From positions 372,001-436,000 of the forward strand of contig NZ_CP012185.1 of assembly GCF_001420995.1 (NCBI RefSeq): a stretch of DNA of 64,000 bases, written 5' to 3'. The position numbers were made by a program, and so were the translations under genes. Each line of letters starts with the position of its first letter. Position 1 is the first letter of the stretch. The stretch is from Pseudonocardia sp. EC080619-01. Its GTDB lineage: Bacteria; Actinomycetota; Actinomycetes; Mycobacteriales; Pseudonocardiaceae. Shown one piece after another: positions 55,701-63,685 of the stretch. The notes beneath the pieces were generated by a model. That model saw only the letters and a program-made list of their open reading frames with translations, did not search any database and was not told the origin of the DNA.

Positions 55701-56532
55701 ACATGGTCGACACCGTCGGATCCGGGGCCTGACGCCGGGCGCGCCGAGGTCCGGCTGGACCGTCTCGGTGAGAGTCGTGGTCGTCGTGGTGGTGGTCGCA
55801 AGGCGATCCGGCCGTGAGCAGGTCACCCCCGATGGCGGGGACGTGGGTGTGCGGGACCGGGCGGTCGCACCGGGCGGACCGTTGTGGTGCGTCGAGAGGG
55901 TTGTCGTTGGGTGTCTGGTCGTGCAGGAACACGACGTATTCGCGGAAGCTGGGTTGGCCGGGAAGGTGGACGTCGGCGTCGACCCCGTCTGTCGGGGCGC
56001 CGGTGACGGGATCGCTCCACGTGGCGCCGGCCGGTTCGACCACGAGCGCCCCGAACAGCCCGTGTAGCTGAGAGCTGTGCTCGCCGCCTCGCAGGTCGGC
56101 CAGATCGCCGAAGTGGAAGACCCCTTCGTTGCGACAGTCCCAGACGTAGCGGCGATGTCCACCGTGGGGGTCGGCCGCCGAGTCAGGATTGAAGCCGACG
56201 ACACCGCCGTCAGCGCGTTCGACGTCGTATCCGACACCTTGCGGATGGATGCCGGCCCGCCGGGGCAGCTCGTTGCGGAAGTGGATGACCACACGTTCCC
56301 CGACCCGGGCCCGCAGGACCAGCGGGCGCACCAGCGGGTGCGGGTGGGGCAGCTCGTCGGGTGAATCGATCGGGTCCGGGAACGGTTGGGGCCAGTCGTG
56401 CTCGATCGCGCGCAGCTGCGGCTCGTCGCGGGCGAGCGCGTAGATCGTTCCGTTCCGGTCGTGGTCACCGTGATCGTTGTAGACGATCGGTACGCCGAGG
56501 GCGACGACGTCGTAGCTGCGGTCGTGGGTCAT
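52762..56532 (-). CDS. Multi-cupredoxin protein, MnxG-like multicopper oxidase
   Basis: A 1256-residue protein with what look like six cupredoxin domains in three pairs. The odd domains end with related blocks: YVWDCRNEGVFHFGDLADLR plus HGLFGALVVEP; YRWYCDDELGPVVFHD plus HGLFGCLVVEP; YRWYAEHPGAVLLTDRADMR plus RGLAGALVVEP. The even domains carry HTFHLHFHQWH, HHSFVTHGLRW and HTFTVHGHDW. This matches the layout of MnxG, the manganese-oxidising multicopper oxidase subunit of Bacillus (recalled). The textbook HCHxxxHxxxxM motif is absent, and the third pair has Ala where Cys stands in the others. There is no signal peptide. The start at 56532 has GAGGGGC upstream. Confidence 0.75.
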   Translation of the reverse strand: MTHDRSYDVVALGVPIVYNDHGDHDRNGTIYALARDEPQLRAIEHDWPQPFPDPIDSPDELPHPHPLVRPLVLRARVGERVVIHFRNELPRRAGIHPQGVGYDVERADGGVVGFNPDSAADPHGGHRRYVWDCRNEGVFHFGDLADLRGGEHSSQLHGLFGALVVEPAGATWSDPVTGAPTDGVDADVHLPGQPSFREYVVFLHDQTPNDNPLDAPQRSARCDRPVPHTHVPAIGGDLLTAGSPCDHHHDDHDSHRDGPAGPRRARRQAPDPTVSTMSTSYRAEPARGRSLAYRRLLEAGALHPGYDAVADEEQHHSSWLFGDPATPLLRAYRGDRTRIRLVHGGVREAHTFHLHFHQWHTSPGDDRSPVVDSITIGPQQGITIEPIGGAGSTQHATGDALWRYAPHDRSGAWGIWRVFDVMQDGTGRYPDSTPIPALRPLPGHEPPPAPTAQRPGFPTFVSGIYPQRSPRPPRTPAMPPGMGREPTALERDAFCPNPQPGEAFTKVTSDPQAPVRRYDLVALQADISYFRGARSEWHDPHGMLFVLQNEIDEAGGVAAFRAQLESGERDVAPIAIRAAKGEIVELTLTNALPPGRHADTALDAVLGFQPECGLHPHLVKFDPLVGDGTAVGWNYLSAATTADAGAEDHQRYRTWIYRWYCDDELGPVVFHDGALPDRRRRHGLFGCLVVEPTGARWSEPDTPGREVGNASQALIELPDGTEFREQVLGVADSVPLLEHRPGPAGDPINPPPPAPAPAPEESGAHGAMAVDYRCEPLHERPGDPADWFSSSVHGDPATPILRAYPGEPIRVRLYQGSHTQHHSFVTHGLRWRARPDSRHAPTVHNQQTLGPDQAFTLHLDPTVGPGDHLWSLAAADDTWLGCWGLVRFHETHLRELPALPTAFPRVAPPPFDAKAARRYHVRVRAREVRYSQDRTDPLGLEYLVDRTDKADRPGEAPPGPLVLRARAGEWVQVTLANELPGPPPASPFDPPLQGEDRPGAREVSGRVSLQAAALRYDPRDSDGAHVGINPDTTAKPGHSVTYRWYAEHPGAVLLTDRADMRTHRHRGLAGALVVEPPDATPHDPAGPAGGQCWTGEQAVLCRPGHPPEHELVLLLTDGHRLFHDSDPTRPVADLGTAAAGQMAINRRSAHLAPDRPSLADPHPPTPVLSCAPGELIRLHLVMGVGRSRTHTFTVHGHDWPEGDLLAGPRTAMLGALSSGSTRTLLLTADKPGDYAYRAGALRWALTEGLWGLIRIR

Positions 56533-57043
56533 GCGCGGTGCCCCTCGTGGCGGCTGCGTCATCGCTGTCGCAGTCGGGGATGTGGGTGTCGGTGTCGCCC
56601 GGTCTCTGGCGCCGCCCTCCACGGCCGGCGGCGGACGATGGCCAGCGCTTCGGGCAGTCGGGCGTGGGCGAGCTGATGGTCAGGCCCGGTTGCAGGGCGC
56701 GTCGACCACCCACGGGCATCGGCACCGGGTGCGCTCGAGGTGTCGTTGCCGACGGGGCCCGGTGTCGGGGAGCCTGCGGCGGAACTGCTCCGTAGCATCT
56801 GACGGGGAGTCCCGCGGCGGGCCCCCTCGCCGCCTGGCGGCCAACCCCTCGTGGCCGCCGGTGCGGCCTCGCCGCGGGACTCCCCGCCAGGCGCCCGGTC
56901 AGGTGGGCCCTGCCGAGCAGGCAGCGCGTGGGGCGCGGGCGCGTCTGCCACGGCCCCTTGCGGGCTCGTCGGCGCGGCCCCCGTGACCCTCGCGGCCTGT
57001 GCGCCGTCCGACGCTGCCATACCGTCGAGGCTGGGCGATGGCG
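56533..57043. other. Intergenic region with compound hairpin
   Basis: 511 bp between the SARP gene's stop and the multi-cupredoxin start, both on the minus strand. The central part is occupied by the nested inverted repeat at 56803-56886. The part nearest 56533 should hold the promoter of the oxidase-like gene. Confidence 0.45.
56803..56886. terminator. Nested 17-bp inverted repeat (compound hairpin)
   Basis: The arms CGGGGAGTCCCGCGGCG (56803-56819) and CGCCGCGGGACTCCCCG (56870-56886) are perfect complements. Between them GGCGGCCA (56836-56843) and TGGCCGCC (56852-56859) form an inner stem with an 8-base loop. It lies about 160 bp downstream of the SARP stop and could terminate that transcript, control read-through into the oxidase-like gene, or be a small structured RNA. 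Confidence 0.6.
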
Positions 57044-59947
57044 CTACGAATCTGCTGTAGATCCGCTGTTGGCGGGTGCAGGCTGCGGCGGGTCCGCGTC
57101 GGCGCGGTCGGGGCTCGCCACGCCGGGAGCGTCGCTGTCGGTGCTGAGCTGCTGGATCAAAGCGGTGGTCCGGTACTGCTCGTGCGGAAGTCCCAGCTCG
57201 CGCCAGAGGTGCAGAGCGCGGGTGAGGCATTCCTGCGCCGAGGCGGGAGCGCCTTGGGCGCGGTGGGCCTCGGCCAGGCCGAGCAGCGCTTGGGCCACGC
57301 CGAACCGGTGCCGGCTTTCGCTGCGCAACCGCAGCGCCCGCTCGAGCAGCGCCTGGGCGTCGGTGGCCTGCCCTTGGCCGAGGCGCACCATGCCCAGACG
57401 CTCGCAGATCGCGGCCTCGTCGAGCGCGACGCCGTAGCCGTCGATAGCGTCGAGGGCGTGGGTGAGGTGTTCGGCGGCCGCGGTGTAGCGGTGCCGCTGC
57501 GCTTCCAACGTTCCCAGCCGTAGCAGGGTCCAGGCCTCGCTTCGGTGGTCGCCGGACACGCGTAGCGCATCCAGCGCTTGCTCCAGGAGCGGGTGGGCAC
57601 CCTCGAGATCCCCGGACTCGGCGTGCACAGCTCCCAGCCCGGAGATGGCCAACGCTTCTCCGTGCGGGTCTCCGGCGGTGTGGAAGAGGTCGCGGGCCTC
57701 GCACATGTTCTGTCGGGCGTCGTCGATGCGGTGCTGGAGAAGGGCCAGCTCTCCGAGTCCGCGCAGTGCGGCCGCTTCGCCGCCCGGGTGACGGTGTCGA
57801 TGGGCTGCGGAGCGGGTCAGCTCGGCGATGCGGCGCCAGTCGTCGTAGCGTCCGCCGACGACGAAGAATGGCGCGAGTCGGCGTCCGAGCCCGATGACGA
57901 CGTCGGCCCAGCCCAGGTCGTGGGCTTGGTCCACAGCGGCGACGAGCGAAGGCCACTCGGTGGCGAACCAGGTGAGCGGATCGCTGAGTAGGCCGCTGAG
58001 GGCCGGTGCCTGAGGTCGCCAACCCTGGTTCGGTTCGACCGCGACACCGAACGAGGGGCTCGAGATCCGTTCTGCGGCGAGCTCGGCCGCGTGCTGCCAG
58101 CCGTCCAGTACTCGTCGCAGTGCGGTGAGCTGGTCGGGTCCGGGCTCATCTGTCCGTGCCAGCTCCCGGGCGTAGAGGCGGATGAGGTCGTGGAAGCGGT
58201 AGCGGACGGCGCGCTGGTCGGGGGTGGCAGTGTCGGGGACCACCGCGATGTCGAGTAGCCGTGCGTCGACGAGCCTGTCGGTGAGCTGCTCGGCCCGAGC
58301 CTGGGGGACGTCAATGAGCGCGGCCAGTACCCATGCCTCGAAGTCGGGGGCCTCGAGCAGCCCGAGACGGCGGAACACCTGCTGCTCGGCCGGGGGTAGG
58401 CCCTCATAGCTGAGCGCGACGTTCGCACGGACCTCGAGGTCGCCGATGGCGAGCTCGTCGAGGCGGTGTCGTTCGTCCGCGAGACGGTCGGCGAGCTCTC
58501 GGGCACCCCGGTGGGGGTGGTCGGCGAGTTTGGCACCGGCGATGCGGACGGCGAGCGGGAGGTAGCCGCAGAGCCGGACAATGTCTTCGCCGGCCCGGCG
58601 CTCGCCGGCTACCCGTTCGGGCCCGGCTACGGACCCGAGTAGGGCCAGGGCTGCGTCCGGGTCCAGGATCTCGAGATCGATCTGCTGGGTGCCCTCGAGG
58701 CCGGACAGCCGGCTACGGCTGGTGACCAGCACCGCGCAGCCGGGCTCACCGGGTAGTAGCGGTCGAATCTGGCGCTCGTCGGCGACGTTGTCGAGGACGA
58801 CGAGCACGCGCTTGCCGCCGAGGCGGGAGCGAAAGAGTTCCGCGCGTTCCTCTAGGGTCTCCGGGACTCGGCCGGGTTCGACTCCGAGTGCGCGCAGGAA
58901 CCGTCCGAGGAGCTCTGCCGGATCGGCGGGGCGTGGCTGGGCTCCGTGCAGGTTCACGTGCAGTTGGCCGTCGGGGTAATCGGCTCGGATCCGGTGTGCG
59001 GTGTGAACGGCCAGCGAGGTCTTGCCGACGCCGGCGCGTCCGGCGATCACCACAACGGGCACAGCGGTCGGCCGATCGGACTGCAGCGCGGCGTGGATGT
59101 GGGCGATCTGATCGTCGCGTCCGGTGAAGTCGACCATGTCGGGTGGAAGCTGCGCCGGTACAGGGGTGCCCACGATGTCGAGTGGAGGCGTCGGCGGGGG
59201 CTCCAGGGCGGGGTCGGAGGTGAGGACGGCGTGTTCGAGGCGCTGCAGCTCTGGTCCCGGGTCGATACCGAGTTCCTCGGCGAGCACGGCCCGCGAGTCT
59301 CGGAATACCTCGAGTGCCTCGGCCGAGCGCCCGGCGCGGTACAGCGCGAGCATGAGCTGGCCGCGCGGGCCTTCCCGGAAAGGGTGCTCGGCGACGACGT
59401 CGCGCAGCTCGGGGATGACGTCGTCGTGTCGGCCGAGGCGCAGGTCGGCCTCGATGCGACCCTCCAACGCGGTCAGGCGACGCTCGGTGAGCCGGTCTCG
59501 GGCCGGCGCGAGCGTCTCCGCGACGCCGCCGAGCGCGGGACCTCGCCAGAGCCTCAGCGCGTCCCGGTAGCCGGCGGCGGCCTCGGCGGTCCGGCCTTCG
59601 GCGAGTGCGCGGGCGGACTCGTGCACCTGGTGGTCGAAGACCTCGAGGTCGAGCTCTCCGGTCAGTGGTTCGACGCGGTAGCCGGCAGTTTCGGTGTGGA
59701 TCACGACCCGGCTCGGGTCGGCGTCGGCGAACTGTTTGCGCAGCGCAGAGACATAGCCGTGGATCTGGGTTCCGGCCGTCGCAGGGGGAGCATCCTGCCA
59801 GATGGTGTCCACCAGCCGCTGGCTGCCGACCACGCGTCCGGCGTCGAGGAGCAGCACAGCCAGCAGGGTCCGGGGTTTGACTCCGCCCAGGCGTAGTGGG
59901 CGGTGCGGCCCACGCACCTCGACCGGGCCCAACAGCCGAAATTCCAT
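57044..59947 (-). CDS. AfsR/SARP-family regulator with NB-ARC and TPR domains
   Basis: A 967-residue regulator. Residues 1-95 form an OmpR-type winged helix (LGPVEVRGPHRPLRLGG, TQIHGYVSALRKQFADAD). About 96-245 is the BTAD domain (ALRLWRGPALGGVAETLAPA, GQLMLALYRAGRSAEALEVF). About 270-600 is an NB-ARC ATPase with Walker A VVIAGRAGVGKTSLAVHTAH and Walker B KRVLVVLDNVAD. The C-terminus is TPR repeats (ALRGLGELALLQHRIDDARQ and others). The ATP-dependent SARP activators of Streptomyces have this layout. It may control the oxidase-like gene downstream or the divergent GMC/hydrolase genes. Confidence 0.93.
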   Translation of the reverse strand: MEFRLLGPVEVRGPHRPLRLGGVKPRTLLAVLLLDAGRVVGSQRLVDTIWQDAPPATAGTQIHGYVSALRKQFADADPSRVVIHTETAGYRVEPLTGELDLEVFDHQVHESARALAEGRTAEAAAGYRDALRLWRGPALGGVAETLAPARDRLTERRLTALEGRIEADLRLGRHDDVIPELRDVVAEHPFREGPRGQLMLALYRAGRSAEALEVFRDSRAVLAEELGIDPGPELQRLEHAVLTSDPALEPPPTPPLDIVGTPVPAQLPPDMVDFTGRDDQIAHIHAALQSDRPTAVPVVVIAGRAGVGKTSLAVHTAHRIRADYPDGQLHVNLHGAQPRPADPAELLGRFLRALGVEPGRVPETLEERAELFRSRLGGKRVLVVLDNVADERQIRPLLPGEPGCAVLVTSRSRLSGLEGTQQIDLEILDPDAALALLGSVAGPERVAGERRAGEDIVRLCGYLPLAVRIAGAKLADHPHRGARELADRLADERHRLDELAIGDLEVRANVALSYEGLPPAEQQVFRRLGLLEAPDFEAWVLAALIDVPQARAEQLTDRLVDARLLDIAVVPDTATPDQRAVRYRFHDLIRLYARELARTDEPGPDQLTALRRVLDGWQHAAELAAERISSPSFGVAVEPNQGWRPQAPALSGLLSDPLTWFATEWPSLVAAVDQAHDLGWADVVIGLGRRLAPFFVVGGRYDDWRRIAELTRSAAHRHRHPGGEAAALRGLGELALLQHRIDDARQNMCEARDLFHTAGDPHGEALAISGLGAVHAESGDLEGAHPLLEQALDALRVSGDHRSEAWTLLRLGTLEAQRHRYTAAAEHLTHALDAIDGYGVALDEAAICERLGMVRLGQGQATDAQALLERALRLRSESRHRFGVAQALLGLAEAHRAQGAPASAQECLTRALHLWRELGLPHEQYRTTALIQQLSTDSDAPGVASPDRADADPPQPAPANSGSTADS

Positions 59948-60039
59948 CCTTGCCCCTGACCGGGGAGACCTGCGTACGAGTCGGTGCTCTCCCTTGAGGG
60001 TCAACTTACCGGCGACCCCGGTGGCTCGGGGCCGAGGCC

Positions 60040-61140
60040 CTACCGCGTCCTGCTCAGGAACTCGACGATGTCGCCGAATACATCCCGGGCGGCGTCTCGA
60101 CCCATGAAGACGTCCTGGTGGCCGTAGCCGTCGAACACCGCCAGCTCGTGCTGGCGTGCGCCGAGGCGACGAAGCCGCTCGTGGCACGCGATGTTGGAGT
60201 CGCAGAACACCCGATTGTAGGTGCCGGTGGTGAACAGGATCGGGATCTCGATAGAGGCGGCGGCCTGCAGGTAGTTGGCAGGCAGGATCCGGTGGGATGC
60301 GCGGTGTGGCCGGTACTTGACAGCCGCTTCGGCGCGCACCATCTGGTGCATGTGCCGATAGAACTGCAAGCTGGTCGGACCGAACAGGTCGGCTACGCGA
60401 CGATGGGTCTGCGGGTCGAGATTGTGGTGCTGGTACATGGCGGGCCGCCCGGCCCCCCACATCATGCTGAGTAGCTGGCAGGCGCGGACGTCGCATTCGC
60501 GATGGGCGAGTGAGACGGCGCCGGCAAGGAGGCGGTGGGGAAGCGAACCGCTGTGGGTGCTCCATCGTGGGTCGAGCAACTCGATACCGGCGAGTGAGAA
60601 CAGGGTTGGCCCGGCAGCGAGCTTGAGCGCCGACCATCGTGGTACGCGGGGCAGCAGTGACACGCTGTTGAGCACCGCGCTGGTGAGCCCCCCGATCCGC
60701 CGGGCCGCGAGGCTCATCGAGAAGGTCAGCGCACCGACGCAGTGCGCGACCACGTGCAGCGGCCGGTCCCCGATGTGTGTACGGAGCAGATCCAGCGCAG
60801 GTGGGAAGTCGTAGAGAGCGCAGTCGTCGAGTGTGTAGCGCTCCGGGGAGCGGTTGTAGGTATGACGATTGCTCAACCTGAAATCCAGGCTCCACACGTC
60901 GTAGCCGTGGTCGAGCAGGGTGGTGACGAGGTTGCGATGCTCGGGCATGACGAACATGTCGGTGGAGGTGGTGTGTCCGTGCACCAGCAGGACGGCATCG
61001 CCTGCCCGGTCGCGGGTGAAGCGCAGCATGCTCAGCTCGAGGCCGTCAGCGGTGGGGAAACGGTGTTCGCTGATCTCGGCGTCGGGTACCCCGCTCAGCG
61101 TGTGCGGAGGGATCGGGGTCGAAGTGTCCTCGTCTGGCAT
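60040..61140 (-). CDS. Alpha/beta hydrolase with Cys in the nucleophile elbow
   Basis: A 366-residue alpha/beta hydrolase. The oxyanion segment is VLLVHGHTTSTDMFVMPEH, the nucleophile elbow HVVAHCVGALTFSM and the catalytic His region FDGYGHQDVFMG. The elbow has Cys where most members have Ser, as in dienelactone hydrolases. From memory, the same sequence type forms the C-terminal part of large actinobacterial GMC-oxidoreductase fusion proteins annotated as cholesterol-oxidase-like. It is divergent from the GMC gene and probably functions with it. The substrate may be a steroid or lipid ester, unproven. Confidence 0.85.
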   Translation of the reverse strand: MPDEDTSTPIPPHTLSGVPDAEISEHRFPTADGLELSMLRFTRDRAGDAVLLVHGHTTSTDMFVMPEHRNLVTTLLDHGYDVWSLDFRLSNRHTYNRSPERYTLDDCALYDFPPALDLLRTHIGDRPLHVVAHCVGALTFSMSLAARRIGGLTSAVLNSVSLLPRVPRWSALKLAAGPTLFSLAGIELLDPRWSTHSGSLPHRLLAGAVSLAHRECDVRACQLLSMMWGAGRPAMYQHHNLDPQTHRRVADLFGPTSLQFYRHMHQMVRAEAAVKYRPHRASHRILPANYLQAAASIEIPILFTTGTYNRVFCDSNIACHERLRRLGARQHELAVFDGYGHQDVFMGRDAARDVFGDIVEFLSRTR

Positions 61141-61352
61141 CGTGCGTCCTTCTCGACGGGTGCTGCAGCCCGGAATGCGATGATCGTCGCGGACGCTACC
61201 TGCGGGCTACCCGCCCGCTACATCGCCGTGCAAGCCAGGCGCAGCGTGTGGCCGGTGGGGTCCGGTCGCTGCGGGCCTGCACGCTCGGTAGCGAATCGAT
61301 GGTCGACCGGTAGTGGGGTCCGGCACGGTGAGGGCCGGTCGGAGGGAGGGGG
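61141..61352. promoter_or_regulatory. Divergent promoter region, hydrolase / GMC genes
   Basis: A 212 bp gap between divergent starts. GGAGGGAGG at about 61341-61349 is the ribosome site of the GMC gene. No clear operator palindrome was seen. Confidence 0.4.
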
Positions 61353-61358
61353 TTGTGC

Positions 61359-63095
61359 GTGCGCGTCCGAACCTCGTCGGCGACTGGCGACACCGCAGCG
61401 GGCGAACACGTCGACGCCGTGGTGATCGGGTCCGGTTTCGGTGGTGCGGTGAGTGCCTTCCGGTTGGCCGAGGCCGGGCTCTCGGTCGTGGTGCTCGAGC
61501 GCGGCCGCGCCTACCCACCGGGCAGCTTTCCGCGCTCTCCGCGTGAGATGGGCCGAGCGTTCTGGGATCCGGAAGATGGGTTGCACGGTCTGTTCGACGT
61601 GTGGAGTTTCGACGGTTTCGAGTCGTTGGTCTCCAGTGGACTCGGCGGTGGGTCCTTGATCTATGCGAACGTGCTGCTGCGCAAGGACGAGAGGTGGTTC
61701 GTCCGCGAGGAGCCGTTGCCCGGCGGCGGGTACGAGACGTGGCCGCTGACGCGGGCCGACCTCGACCCGCACTACGACGCCGTCGAGCAGATGCTCGCTC
61801 CGGTGCCCTACCCGTTTGACGCGGCGCCCTACTCCGACACCCCCAAGACTCGGGCCATGCAGCAGGCCGCAGACCGGCTCGGCCTGGACTGGCAGCTACC
61901 ACCGCTGGCGGTGAGCTTCGCGTCGCGACCAGGGGCCGCGCCGGAGGTCGGGGCGAGGATCGATGCTGCTGACTACGGCAACCTGCACGGCGTGCCCCGG
62001 CGCACCTGCCGGCTGGGTGGGGACTGCGACATCGGCTGCAACGAGGGCGCAAAGAACAGCCTCGACCACACCTACCTGTCGGCGGCGGCCCACCATGGTG
62101 CCGACATCCGCACCTTGTCGGAGGCCCGTGGCATCGGCGCGCGCGACGGCGGCGGCTACGACGTGGAGTACGCGCGCCACGACGCGGATGACCCGTCGGC
62201 GGCGCCGGTCCTACGGCGTATGTCGGCCACGCGCGTCGTTCTGGCTGCTGGCACGTTCGGAACGGCCCATCTGCTGTTGTCCAACCGCGCGAACCTGCCG
62301 GGAATCGGGTCTGCGCTCGGGACACGGTTTTCCGGCAACGGCGACCTGCTCACATTTCTGACTCCGGGGGAACACGAGCGGGTGTTTCACGCCAGCCGGG
62401 GCCCGGTGATCACCAGCGCGGTCCGGGGCGACGACACCGTCGACGGCGGCAGTGGCCGGGGTTTCTATCTCGAGGACGGTGGCTATCCGGGTTTTGTCGA
62501 CTGGATGGTGGAGCCGGTTCGGGCGCGACAGGGGCTGCGGACGGCGGCGTTCGTCGCCGACTGGCTCGGTCGGCGGCTGCGGCGGTCGGGGGACTCTCGG
62601 CTCAGCGAGGAAGTCTCGCGGCTGATCGGGGACGGTTCCTTCTCGGCGGGGGCGTTGCCACTTCTGGGGATGGGCCGTGATGTACCCGATGGGGTGCTGG
62701 CGTTGCGCGAGGACGGACGGTTGGGAGTGGAGTGGACGACCACGACGAGCAGGGAGTACTTCGGCCGGGTGCGGGAGACGATGGCCGCGCTCGCCGACGA
62801 GCTCGGCGTGAGGCTGCGTGACAACCCGTTGTGGATGTTCCGGCGGGTCGTGACAGTGCACCCGCTCGGTGGGGCCCCGATGGGGCGGGACCCCGCGACA
62901 GGGGTGTGTGACGGTTTCGGGGAGGTGTTCGGTCACCCAGGGCTCTATGTCGCCGATGGGTCCGCGATGCCAGGCCCTGTCGGGACGAACCCGTCGTTGA
63001 CGATTGCCGCCCACGCCGATCGGATGTCCACCCGGATCCTGGAGCGTCGACGCACAGACACCGCCGCCGCCACCCGTCCTCGGAGGAGCTCATGA
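61359..63095 (+). CDS. GMC-family FAD oxidoreductase, cholesterol-oxidase-like
   Basis: A 578-residue flavoenzyme. The FAD-binding Rossmann motif is AVVIGSGFGGAVSAFRLAEA, with VLERGRAYPPG at the adenine ribose and SSGLGGGSLIYANVLL as the FAD-clamping GMC signature. The C-terminal active-site blocks are VTVHPLGGAPMG (His) and PGPVGTNPSLTIAAHA (Asn), which match cholesterol oxidase-type enzymes. These oxidise sterol or other secondary alcohols. The start is GTG 61359 or TTG 61353, both just behind GGAGGGAGG. No Tat signal is visible, so it is cytoplasmic. It overlaps the following gene by ATGA. Confidence 0.92.
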   Translation: MRVRTSSATGDTAAGEHVDAVVIGSGFGGAVSAFRLAEAGLSVVVLERGRAYPPGSFPRSPREMGRAFWDPEDGLHGLFDVWSFDGFESLVSSGLGGGSLIYANVLLRKDERWFVREEPLPGGGYETWPLTRADLDPHYDAVEQMLAPVPYPFDAAPYSDTPKTRAMQQAADRLGLDWQLPPLAVSFASRPGAAPEVGARIDAADYGNLHGVPRRTCRLGGDCDIGCNEGAKNSLDHTYLSAAAHHGADIRTLSEARGIGARDGGGYDVEYARHDADDPSAAPVLRRMSATRVVLAAGTFGTAHLLLSNRANLPGIGSALGTRFSGNGDLLTFLTPGEHERVFHASRGPVITSAVRGDDTVDGGSGRGFYLEDGGYPGFVDWMVEPVRARQGLRTAAFVADWLGRRLRRSGDSRLSEEVSRLIGDGSFSAGALPLLGMGRDVPDGVLALREDGRLGVEWTTTTSREYFGRVRETMAALADELGVRLRDNPLWMFRRVVTVHPLGGAPMGRDPATGVCDGFGEVFGHPGLYVADGSAMPGPVGTNPSLTIAAHADRMSTRILERRRTDTAAATRPRRSS

Positions 63096-63685
63096 CCGCC
63101 GTGACCGGCTTGTCGTTCACCGAGGAGATGCGAGGGCGCCTCGCACCGGGCGAGACGGATCCGGTGACCGGCGCGTCGGGGAGCTGGCCGCTCACGGTGC
63201 ACCTGACGATCTCCATCACCGACGTCGCGGCGTTCGTCGAGGGACCGGCCCACGTCGCCGACGTTGCGGGGTGGGTGGACTGTGCTGCGCTCGGTGGTCG
63301 CCTCACCGTGGTGCGCGGAGCGTTCGAGCTGTTCGCCGGAGGCCAGGAGCGTGGGGCGCGCCGCATGCACTACCACCTGCACTTCGCCGACGGCGAGGGG
63401 AACCCGCGAGCGCTCAAGGGGCGCAAAGAGATTCGTGACGACCTGGGCGTGGATCTATGGACGGACACCACCACGCTGTTCACCCGCGTCTACGACGGCT
63501 ACATCGAGTTCGGGGACGAGAGCGATGCCCGGATCCTCGGAGCGGGGGTGCTGCGCCTGGGGGCGGCGGATCTGCTGCGGCAGCTTTCCACGTTCACCAC
63601 CACAGGCCCCGACGGTCCCGCCGCGCTGGCGCGGTTCGGCCGGTTCTTCCTCGGCGAGCTGTGGGAGGTGTACGCCGGTTCCTGA
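63092..63685 (+). CDS. Conserved companion protein of the GMC oxidoreductase
   Basis: A 197-residue protein starting MTAVTGLSFTEEMRGRL. The motifs LTISITDVAAFVEGP, ERGARRMHYHLHFADGEG and FLGELWEVYAGS correspond, from memory, to the linker domain between the GMC and hydrolase parts of large actinobacterial fusion proteins. It has a predominantly beta composition with no signal or membrane segment. The ATG overlaps the GMC stop (ATGA at 63092-63095), indicating coupled synthesis. The biochemical role of this domain is unknown. Confidence 0.75.
   Translation: MTAVTGLSFTEEMRGRLAPGETDPVTGASGSWPLTVHLTISITDVAAFVEGPAHVADVAGWVDCAALGGRLTVVRGAFELFAGGQERGARRMHYHLHFADGEGNPRALKGRKEIRDDLGVDLWTDTTTLFTRVYDGYIEFGDESDARILGAGVLRLGAADLLRQLSTFTTTGPDGPAALARFGRFFLGELWEVYAGS

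Noticed and set aside
59948..60895. Upstream extension of the SARP frame to 60895
   Set aside because: It overlaps the alpha/beta hydrolase gene on the same strand; MEFRLLGPVEV at 59947 is the typical SARP start.
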